The notes under the pieces are model-generated. The model saw only the letters and a list, made by a program, of their open reading frames with translations, was not told the DNA's origin and did no database searches. Made by a program: the position numbers and the translations under genes. This document shows, one piece after another, positions 25,628 through 32,651 of a stretch of 47,628 nucleotides of DNA. Where the stretch lies: IMG/VR virus record IMGVR_UViG_3300010883_000055, positions 1 through 47,628 of that record, one strand, 5' to 3'. The stretch is from a virus. Every line of letters starts with the position of its first letter. Position 1 is the stretch's first letter.

Positions 25628-28600
25628 GTGAAATTTGCCCACATTGCAGATACACATATTCGTAATTTAAAATATCATTACGAATATAAAATTGTGTTTG
25701 ATAAAATATATCAAACGTTAAGAGACGAAAATGTTGACTATATTGTCCATTGCGGCGACATAGCTCATACAAAGACCCAAATCAGTCCGGAATTCGTGGA
25801 GATGTGTACAAATTTCTTCCGTAGTTTGGCAGATATTGCACCAACTTATATTATTTTAGGGAACCATGACGGGAATTTAAAGAATTCTAGTCGACAAGAT
25901 GCGTTAACACCTATTGTAGAAGCTCTCGATCATTTTAATCTTCATCTATTAAAGAATTCTGGAGAAGTCTCTTTGGAGGGAGATTTTGTGCTGAATGTTT
26001 TGTCAGTTTTTGATGAAGATAACTGGACGCAGCCAAGTGACCTAGATAAAATTAATATTGCCCTATATCATGGTTCTATTTCGGGTGTTAAAACCGATAC
26101 TGGGTGGGTGATGCAGCATGGCGATCACCCGCTAGAAATTTTTACGGGTCTGGACTACGGGTTTCTTGGCGATATTCATAAAACTAATCAGTGTTTGGAC
26201 GAGGGGGGATATATTCGCTATCCTGGCTCTACTATCCAACAAAACTTTGGTGAGACCAATGATAAAGGGTTCTTGATTTGGGAAATTGATAGCAAAGAAG
26301 ACTTTACGTGCCGTCATATTCAGATTGACAATCCACGCCCGTTCATTACTATCGACTTAACATCCAAAGGTAAAATGCCCAAGAATGTTGAAAAAGCAAT
26401 TCCACAAAAAGCTCGTTTGCGTCTTGTATCTCACAACAACCTTCCTTTGAACGTGATGCGTAAAGCAATAGAAATTGCGAAGAGCAAATTCAAGCCCGAA
26501 AGTGTTACTTTCTTAAATCGTGCTGCGGGGGACCATGCCAATGTAGATGAGCTTGCCTCTTCCTTACAAACTGAAGATCTTCGAGATATTATTGTCCAAG
26601 AAGACTTAATAAAAAAATATTTGAAAGATTTCGATCCATCAAAAAATTTGATGGAGAAAGTCCAACAACTAAATTTGAAGTATAATCAATTAGCCGAGGA
26701 AAACGAAGAAGTCTCTCGCAATATCAATTGGAAGTTGCGGGAAGTCGAGTGGGACAATCTCTTTAATTATGGGGAGGGAAATTCTATTAATTTTGATAAT
26801 TTAAATGGAATTGTCGGGATTTTTGGGAAGAACTTTTCTGGGAAGTCTAGTATCATTGATTCAATTTTGTATACCATCTTCAACTCGACTTCTAAAAATG
26901 ACAGGAAAAATCTAAATATCATTAATCAGAACACAGGCACCGGCCGAGGCCGTATAAAAATCTCTATTGGGGAAAATGATTATTTTGTTGAGCGAGAATC
27001 AGAAAAATATACGCGCAAGCTCAAGGGAGTCGTCACCGACGAGGCCCGGACTAATGTAGATTTTACGATGTATAACGCATCTACGGATAATATTCAAACC
27101 CTGAATGGGCTCACTCGGAATGATACGGATAAAAACATCCGTAAGACCTTCGGCACATTAGATGATTTTCTTTTTTCATCAATGTCTTCTCAACTGGGCG
27201 CCCTAGCTTTTATTAGCGAAGGGTCGACCCGCCGCAAAGAAATCCTAGCTAAATTCCTTGATTTGGAGTTTTTTGACAAGAAATTTAAATCAGCCAAAGA
27301 GGCAGTCGCTGACACACGTGGAGCGCTCAATAAATTAAAAGGCAGAGATTATGATGAAGAGCTTGGCGCCGCCGGCGCTGAGTTAGGTGGGTATAATACA
27401 AATCTTATTAAACAACAAGCGTCGTGCAACGAATATAATATTTCTATCCAAGAAAAAGTTCAACAACGGGCAGACATAGCCACCCAGATTGAATCTATCC
27501 CAGCAGAAATAATTGATGTTGTGATAGTTCGCACGGATTTGCGTGACACAAAGAACCAAATAATTTCTTTATCTGATACAAACCAGACATTACTCCTAGA
27601 AGGTGATGAAAAGAAAATACAATATCAAAAAATTATTGACTTTATCGAGAATTTTGATATTAAAAGCCTGCATGAAGATCAGGATAAGATTGATGAAATG
27701 GTCGCAGAAATGGAAGCAATAGAATTAGACTTGAATAGAGAAGAAGGAGATTTAGAGCGTAATATCAATAGAGTTCAACTGCTAAGCGGTATTCCGTGCG
27801 GCACAGAGTTCCCGACTTGTAAATTTATTAAAGATGCCTATGTCTCCCGAGCGACGATTCCAAGCAATAAACAAAAAATTGAGATTTTTGAAGATTCTAT
27901 TGAAGATATAGCTGATCAAATTTCCCTAATTAATCCAGAACGCGTTGAAGAGCACATAAACAAATATAATCAGGTAGTTGAAAGGAAGAATACCCTATCT
28001 AATGACATAACTAATTCGGATTTAAGCGTAGAAAAGAACTCCTCTATTATTAAAGATTTAATGAGCCTGGTATTCTCTCTTGAAGAGAAGCTGACAGAAT
28101 ATGAGCTTAACAAAGAGGCCATTGAAAATTTGGAAAGCTTGCTTAAAAGGAAAAAGGCACTAAAGTGGGAAGCAACTAAATTAAAACGTTCCTACGACAC
28201 GTGTCAGGAGTCTGTGTTAGCTCTTTATAAGACCATAGGTTCTTACGAGCAAAAAATAGAAAATATCAAAGAACAAAAGCAACAATTCACGGATTTACGT
28301 GACGAATATTCGGCTTATGATCTTTATTTGCGGTGCATGCACCCTAACGGAATTGCTTATGATATTACCAAAAAACGACTTCCGATCATTAACGAAGAGA
28401 TAGCCAAGATTTTGGCGAATATTGTTGATTTTGAAATATTTTTCGAAGATGACGGTAAAAAATTAAATATTTTTATAAAACATCCAGAGTATAACCCGCG
28501 CCCCTTAGAAATGGGATCTGGCGCCGAAAAAACAATCGCTGCGGTCGCTATTCGTTTGGCTTTATTATCGGTTTCGAGTTTGCCTAAATCAGATATTTTT

Positions 28601-28786
28601 GTTTTAGATGAACCCGGTACAGCCCTAGATGAAGAAAATATGCAAGGTTTTATTGATATTTTAGATCTAATTAAATCGTATTTTAAAACGGTTTTGTTGA
28701 TTTCCCACGTCGATTCTTTAAAAGATTGTGTAGATATGCAAATCACTATTGATAAAAAAGAAGGTTATGCTTTCGTTCAACAGTAA
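25628..28786 (+). CDS. fused Mre11/SbcD-like nuclease and Rad50/SbcC-like ATPase (gp47-gp46 fusion)
   Basis: GTG start with AGGAG five to six bases upstream. Residues 1 to about 340 are a calcineurin-type nuclease like SbcD/gp47: 'IADTHIRN' (D8, H10), 'VHCGDIAH' (D44), 'LGNHDGN' (N79, H80), 'LYHGSISG' and 'GFLGDIHKTNQ'. After a short helical linker, from about residue 370, comes an SbcC/gp46-type ATPase: Walker A 'GKNFSGKS' (400-407), long coiled-coil arms, a central C724-x6-C731 pair in place of the usual CxxC zinc hook, signature 'MGSGAEK' (962-968), Walker B 'FVLDEPGTALDEEN' (D994, E995) and 'LLISHVD'. In T4 these are two proteins (339 and 560 residues) that resect DNA ends for recombination-dependent replication. 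Here one polypeptide fixes a 1:1 ratio. Confidence 0.9.
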   Translation: MKFAHIADTHIRNLKYHYEYKIVFDKIYQTLRDENVDYIVHCGDIAHTKTQISPEFVEMCTNFFRSLADIAPTYIILGNHDGNLKNSSRQDALTPIVEALDHFNLHLLKNSGEVSLEGDFVLNVLSVFDEDNWTQPSDLDKINIALYHGSISGVKTDTGWVMQHGDHPLEIFTGLDYGFLGDIHKTNQCLDEGGYIRYPGSTIQQNFGETNDKGFLIWEIDSKEDFTCRHIQIDNPRPFITIDLTSKGKMPKNVEKAIPQKARLRLVSHNNLPLNVMRKAIEIAKSKFKPESVTFLNRAAGDHANVDELASSLQTEDLRDIIVQEDLIKKYLKDFDPSKNLMEKVQQLNLKYNQLAEENEEVSRNINWKLREVEWDNLFNYGEGNSINFDNLNGIVGIFGKNFSGKSSIIDSILYTIFNSTSKNDRKNLNIINQNTGTGRGRIKISIGENDYFVERESEKYTRKLKGVVTDEARTNVDFTMYNASTDNIQTLNGLTRNDTDKNIRKTFGTLDDFLFSSMSSQLGALAFISEGSTRRKEILAKFLDLEFFDKKFKSAKEAVADTRGALNKLKGRDYDEELGAAGAELGGYNTNLIKQQASCNEYNISIQEKVQQRADIATQIESIPAEIIDVVIVRTDLRDTKNQIISLSDTNQTLLLEGDEKKIQYQKIIDFIENFDIKSLHEDQDKIDEMVAEMEAIELDLNREEGDLERNINRVQLLSGIPCGTEFPTCKFIKDAYVSRATIPSNKQKIEIFEDSIEDIADQISLINPERVEEHINKYNQVVERKNTLSNDITNSDLSVEKNSSIIKDLMSLVFSLEEKLTEYELNKEAIENLESLLKRKKALKWEATKLKRSYDTCQESVLALYKTIGSYEQKIENIKEQKQQFTDLRDEYSAYDLYLRCMHPNGIAYDITKKRLPIINEEIAKILANIVDFEIFFEDDGKKLNIFIKHPEYNPRPLEMGSGAEKTIAAVAIRLALLSVSSLPKSDIFVLDEPGTALDEENMQGFIDILDLIKSYFKTVLLISHVDSLKDCVDMQITIDKKEGYAFVQQ

Positions 28787-28816
28787 CCAAACTAATTATA
28801 GGCCAAGGGAGGATAT

Positions 28817-29020
28817 ATGACAATGACTAAAGTAGCAAAAGGTCTTTTAGACCGCATTCTAGAAAAAATGGTTTCACGAAAACTATTGGTATGGGGGACA
28901 GCAACAGCTTTAATGTTCACCGCTCATATTGATAGTGGAGATTGGCTTATTCTAAGCGCATTATATATCGGTGGCCAATCCGTAATTGATGCAATCGTAA
29001 AACTTAAAGGGGGGGCATGA
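28817..29020 (+). CDS. holin-like small membrane protein
   Basis: 67 residues. GGGAGG lies four bases before the ATG at 28817 and ten before a second in-frame ATG at 28823, so either start could be used. Basic N-terminal helix, then 'SRKLLVWGTATALMF' and 'WLILSALYIGGQSVIDAIV', two hydrophobic segments. The 'SRK..VW.....F....I....W' pattern followed by 'YIG.Q...DA..K' matches small phage holin-like proteins I recall. It would time lysis by permeabilising the inner membrane. It starts a run of overlapping small membrane genes, which supports a lysis role; no endolysin lies beside it. Confidence 0.55.
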   Translation: MTMTKVAKGLLDRILEKMVSRKLLVWGTATALMFTAHIDSGDWLILSALYIGGQSVIDAIVKLKGGA

Positions 29021-29418
29021 TAAATATTAATTTTGGAGATATTATAACCGGAGTTGGCAAGCTTTTAGCCAAATATTGGCAAACTATCGCTTTGGTTGGA
29101 TTGGTAGGTTTTTTATTTTTTTCACGCAATAACTATTCGGCTTTGAAAAATAGTTTTGACGTGGCCGTGCTTTCTTATGAAAACGAGATAGAGATTATGA
29201 AGGTCCTTTACGCCGAAGAACTAGCGCTGCGAGATGATACTTTGAAAAGTTATGAAGAAACATTAAATCAACTTAAGGAGGATTATAATAATACCAGCCA
29301 AGACTTGGCAGAAGCTAGAAAAGACCGAGTAGAAACCCATGTACGAGATTTTGAAAAGCAACCGGAAGTGTTGGCTGACAAAATTTCCGAAATATTTGGA
29401 TTAGAATATGTGGAATAA
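29017..29418 (+). CDS. N-anchored coiled-coil membrane protein, possible inner-membrane spanin
   Basis: Overlaps the holin-like gene in an ATGA arrangement. The 133-residue product has one transmembrane helix near residues 20-40 ('TIALVGLVGFLFFS'), followed by a long charged helix likely to form a coiled coil ('ALRDDTLKSYEETLNQLKED'). This N-in, periplasmic coiled-coil layout resembles Rz-type inner-membrane spanins. The next gene overlaps by 11 bases, as spanin pairs often do. No sequence-level match is recognised, so the spanin role is inferred from topology and position. Confidence 0.5.
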   Translation: MININFGDIITGVGKLLAKYWQTIALVGLVGFLFFSRNNYSALKNSFDVAVLSYENEIEIMKVLYAEELALRDDTLKSYEETLNQLKEDYNNTSQDLAEARKDRVETHVRDFEKQPEVLADKISEIFGLEYVE

Positions 29419-29848
29419 TTTTATTAAAACATTTTTAATTTTTATTCTTTTTACAACTGGTGCCTACGCATCAGATGGACAATTTACATTCGTACAACAG
29501 GGCAATGAAGTTCCATTTACTGGAACTCTTTTAAATCCCACAGCTACAGCGAAAATTTTGACTGATTATGAATTTTTGAAAGAAGATTATGATTTAGAAT
29601 TAGCTTATCGTTTGGCGGTCCAAAAGGAAGAATATGATTTTGAGGTGGACCAATTGAATATTACCATCCGCTTCCGGAAGGAACACTATGAAGCATCATT
29701 GGCTATCTACGATGCTCAAGTCGAAGATTTGAGAAAAATAATTGCCAAAAAACCAAGTAAAGTAGCTACGGGATTTATAGTCGTGGGGGGTTTTGCAATA
29801 GGGGTGTTAACTTCGGTCGCTATTGTTTATGCTGTTGATGGGAAATGA
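29408..29848 (+). CDS. secreted/membrane protein with signal peptide and C-terminal TM
   Basis: A 146-residue protein with a signal-like N-terminus ('FIKTFLIFILFTTGAYA', likely cut before Ser-Asp), a central charged helical region with coiled-coil character, and a C-terminal hydrophobic helix ('ATGFIVVGGFAIGVLTSVAIVYA'). There is no cysteine at the cleavage site, so it is not a lipoprotein outer-membrane spanin. If the N-terminal segment stays uncut it would form a membrane hairpin. Overlap with the preceding spanin-like gene suggests a joint envelope function, possibly lysis. The family is not recognised. Confidence 0.5.
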   Translation: MWNNFIKTFLIFILFTTGAYASDGQFTFVQQGNEVPFTGTLLNPTATAKILTDYEFLKEDYDLELAYRLAVQKEEYDFEVDQLNITIRFRKEHYEASLAIYDAQVEDLRKIIAKKPSKVATGFIVVGGFAIGVLTSVAIVYAVDGK

Positions 29849-30228
29849 GTAAAAAAATAAATAAAATTGCCCAATTTGAAAAAGCTATTTCACAAAGATA
29901 TGGTGAGGAGGTGGTGGCCTCCCCCAAAAAAGATTGGACCGACAAAAAAGAAAAAGAATATCAAGAACAAATAAAAGAAGTATATCTCCAAGAAAGGCGT
30001 ATTGATAGTACAACGGATAAAATAGAAGTTGATGGCTTTTTAGTCTCCAAAAAACTACTTAATAGAGACAATAATCGAAGTTGTCCAGTTTGTGGGATTT
30101 ATTCATTTGAAATTAGAGATAATATTTATATGATTAAATTTGATTGTTGTTTCAAATGTTATATTCAATGGGTAGAAGATCGTGAAGACCGATGGAAATC
30201 GGGATGGCGCCCCGAAAAGGAAAAATAA
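29845..30228 (+). CDS. small zinc-ribbon protein
   Basis: Starts in an ATGA overlap with the upstream gene. 127 residues: a highly charged N-terminal helix (residues 1-60), then a ribbon with C80-P-V-C83 and C101-C-F-K-C105, enough for one zinc site. It ends 'EDREDRWKSGWRPEKEK'. Short zinc-ribbon proteins beside terminase genes are frequent in large aquatic phages in my recollection, but their role is not known. Nucleic-acid binding or an adaptor role is possible. Confidence 0.65.
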   Translation: MSKKINKIAQFEKAISQRYGEEVVASPKKDWTDKKEKEYQEQIKEVYLQERRIDSTTDKIEVDGFLVSKKLLNRDNNRSCPVCGIYSFEIRDNIYMIKFDCCFKCYIQWVEDREDRWKSGWRPEKEK

Positions 30229-30229
30229 A

Positions 30230-30532
30230 ATGAAACTTACAAAATCATATTTGAGAAAAATCATAAAAGAAGAGTTGGGGCATATTTTATCGGAGTTCAA
30301 TGATGATCCCGATCACGACGATGGTGACGAAGGCCGAGGCGAGGATCCTGAGAGAGATGCCCGTTGGGACAAAGTTGTCGCAGACCGCGATGCGGAGTAC
30401 AAGCGAAACCCACCCGAACTTGGTATGAAGGGAGCTATTGCCCGCCGGAAGAAATATAATGCCGAAAAGGCCGCACCTCGCCAAGAGGGACTTCGCAGAC
30501 GCCCCAAACGACAAACAAGGAAACGTAAGTAA
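30230..30532 (+). CDS. small charged protein with LRKIIKEEL N-terminus
   Basis: I choose the ATG at 30230, which has AAAAGGA about nine bases upstream, instead of an earlier in-frame GTG inside the previous gene. The 100-residue product begins 'MKLTKSYLRKIIKEELGHIL', continues with an acidic Asp-rich stretch and ends in a strongly basic tail ('RRRPKRQTRKRK'). The N-terminal amphipathic helix with IKE and LSE tripeptides resembles a gp21-type capsid-targeting and cleavage peptide. Together with the basic tail this suggests, as inference only, an internal head protein that binds DNA. Confidence 0.55.
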   Translation: MKLTKSYLRKIIKEELGHILSEFNDDPDHDDGDEGRGEDPERDARWDKVVADRDAEYKRNPPELGMKGAIARRKKYNAEKAAPRQEGLRRRPKRQTRKRK

Positions 30533-31059
30533 TGACTACAACACTAGAAATTATACAAGGTATCAATCAAGCAGCCGCAAATGCTTATGATGGAGCCCAT
30601 GATGAACGATTTGTTCCTGATGGAGAAACTAAGAAAGTGGGCTTAAGTCGAGAAGAGGGATGCCCGATCATTGATAGCCGAGTTATTGATGGATTCAAGG
30701 TTAAATTTATTGGAGATAGACTTCAGATTAATTATGAAGCGGATATCCGCCTTAAAGATGTTTATGCCAAAGGCTTCGAAGAAGAATGTGAACGCCGAAT
30801 TGAAGGAATCGCAGACTTTTTAAAAAAAGAATTTAAAACTATTACTGGTAAACAGTTGAGGTTGTCACCAGAAGGTGAAGCTGTGTGTTTTGTTCAGAAT
30901 ACTTCCAGAGTACGAACTTTTGTTATGGCCCACAAACTTTTTAAAATTGGGGGCCTAAAAGGCGTAGCAACGTTAGGAGAAAGTATAACCGACCCCTTAG
31001 CTGTCAACTATTATGAGTTCCTTCAAGAAGGCGGGTTTGGTGGCACCCGTGATAAATAA
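30532..31059 (+). CDS. unknown protein upstream of terminase (small-terminase position)
   Basis: 175 residues; its stop shares a base with the start of the large terminase. Mixed alpha/beta, with 'ECERRIEGIADFLKKEFKTI' as a clear amphipathic helix and a Gly-rich C-terminus ('YYEFLQEGGFGGTRDK'). The position and length match a small terminase subunit (T4 gp16, 164 residues), but I see neither the helix-turn-helix nor the long coiled coil expected for one. A virion role is equally possible. Confidence 0.6.
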   Translation: MTTTLEIIQGINQAAANAYDGAHDERFVPDGETKKVGLSREEGCPIIDSRVIDGFKVKFIGDRLQINYEADIRLKDVYAKGFEEECERRIEGIADFLKKEFKTITGKQLRLSPEGEAVCFVQNTSRVRTFVMAHKLFKIGGLKGVATLGESITDPLAVNYYEFLQEGGFGGTRDK

Positions 31060-32648
31060 TGACTTACACTCTTTCAAAAAAAGAGATAGTGACCGAGATT
31101 ATAACATGCGGTAAGGACCCTAATTATTTTATAAATAATTATGCTAGGATTTCTCATCCTTTGCATGGGTTAATCCCCTTTAAAACTTATCCCTATCAAA
31201 CGGAATTACTGGCGGATTTTAATGATTATCGATTCACTGTCATTCTCAAGGCGCGCCAGTTGGGCATATCCACGATTGCAGCTGCCTATATTGTATGGAT
31301 GATGATGTTCCACCGCGATAAGAATATTCTCGTAATGGCCACTAAATTTAAGACAGCATCCAATCTTGTCAAGAAAGTTAAAGCTATTTTAAAAAATTTA
31401 CCCCCTTGGCTTGTTATAGCGGAGATTAGTATCGATAACCGCGCCTCTTTTGAGTTGTCTAATGGATCACAGATTCAAGCGGCATCTACTTCTGGAGATG
31501 CCGGCCGATCGGAAGCTTTATCATTATTAGTTATTGATGAGGCTGCTCATATCGATAATTTAGATGAGTTATGGGCCGGCCTCTATCCCACCATTTCAAC
31601 AGGCGGCCGTGTCATTGCTTTGTCTACTCCGAACGGGGTAGGCAACTGGTTTCATAAGACATATACAGAGGCGACAGAAGGAAATAATGATTTTCATCCT
31701 TTGGAACTCCTGTGGGATATCCACCCCGAACGCGACGAGGAATGGTTCCAAAAAGAAACCAGAAACATGTCGCGCCGAGAAATTGCTCAAGAATTAGAAT
31801 GTAATTTCAATACTTCTGGAGAAACTGTCATACATCCCGAGGATATTGCACACCTGACTACGATGGCGAAAGCTCCCAAATATAAAACTTCTTTTGATCG
31901 CAATATGTGGATTTGGGAAGAATATAAACCGGAGAACTCCTATCTTTTGGTGGGGGATGTAGCCCGAGGAGACGGTGTTGACTATTCGGTTTTCCATATA
32001 ATTAAATTAGAAACGATGGAAGTGGTAGTAGAATATCAGGGAAAGCCGACTTTAGATATGTTTTCCAATATTCTTTTCCAGGCGGCCAAAGAATATGGGA
32101 ATTGCTTACTCGTCGTTGAAAACGTAGGTATAGGCATTTCAGTTTTGGAAAAATTAAATGAGCTAGGATATTCTAATCTTTATTATTCTATCAAGGGAAC
32201 CCACGAATTTATTGAAAGTTACCGTGGAGAAAATCAACCTAACGCAGTATTAGGATTTACCACTTCAAGTAAAACGCGCCCCCTAATTGTCGCAAAATTA
32301 GAAGAATTTATAAGAAACAAACTAATTAATGTATATTCAATGCGACTAATCAATGAGTTAAAAACGTTTATTTGGCACAACGGTAAGCCACAAGCAATGA
32401 GAAGTTATAATGATGATCTTGTTATCTCTCTAGCAATAGCATGTTGGGTCCGCGACACAGCCCTAACTGTTAATCAACAAGAGCTAGAATATACAAAGGC
32501 ATGCTTAAATTCAATGGTACAAGTTAATACTAGAATCAACACCACAATGCCAGGAATGGAAGGATATAACCGCCAAGAAGCTGTAGATGAAAAACTCTTT
32601 CAATTTAAAGAAGATTATAAACAGTATTCATGGCTCATTAAAGGATAA
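31059..32648 (+). CDS. terminase large subunit (gp17-like)
   Basis: Packaging motor ATPase and nuclease, 529 residues (T4 gp17 is 610). The N-terminal ATPase has a Q-motif-like 'YQTELLADFNDYR', a terminase-type Walker A 'ARQLGIST' (65-72), Walker B 'LLVIDEAAH' (D160, E161) and a coupling motif 'IALSTPNG'. The C-terminal RNase H-fold nuclease has 'LVGDVARGDGVDYS' (D300), 'LLVVENVGIG' (E354) and 'SYNDDLVISLA' (D452/D453). It pumps DNA through the portal encoded four bases downstream and cuts the concatemer. Confidence 0.96.
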   Translation: MTYTLSKKEIVTEIITCGKDPNYFINNYARISHPLHGLIPFKTYPYQTELLADFNDYRFTVILKARQLGISTIAAAYIVWMMMFHRDKNILVMATKFKTASNLVKKVKAILKNLPPWLVIAEISIDNRASFELSNGSQIQAASTSGDAGRSEALSLLVIDEAAHIDNLDELWAGLYPTISTGGRVIALSTPNGVGNWFHKTYTEATEGNNDFHPLELLWDIHPERDEEWFQKETRNMSRREIAQELECNFNTSGETVIHPEDIAHLTTMAKAPKYKTSFDRNMWIWEEYKPENSYLLVGDVARGDGVDYSVFHIIKLETMEVVVEYQGKPTLDMFSNILFQAAKEYGNCLLVVENVGIGISVLEKLNELGYSNLYYSIKGTHEFIESYRGENQPNAVLGFTTSSKTRPLIVAKLEEFIRNKLINVYSMRLINELKTFIWHNGKPQAMRSYNDDLVISLAIACWVRDTALTVNQQELEYTKACLNSMVQVNTRINTTMPGMEGYNRQEAVDEKLFQFKEDYKQYSWLIKG

Positions 32649-32651
32649 AAA

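Noticed and set aside
29408-29848. Calling the signal-peptide protein an outer-membrane spanin lipoprotein
   Set aside because: There is no cysteine at the predicted cleavage site (ends Ala-Tyr-Ala before Ser-Asp), so a lipobox is absent.
30182-30230. GTG at 30182 as start of the small charged protein
   Set aside because: It lies well inside the zinc-ribbon gene without a binding site; ATG 30230 has AAAAGGA and restores the LRKIIKEEL N-terminus.
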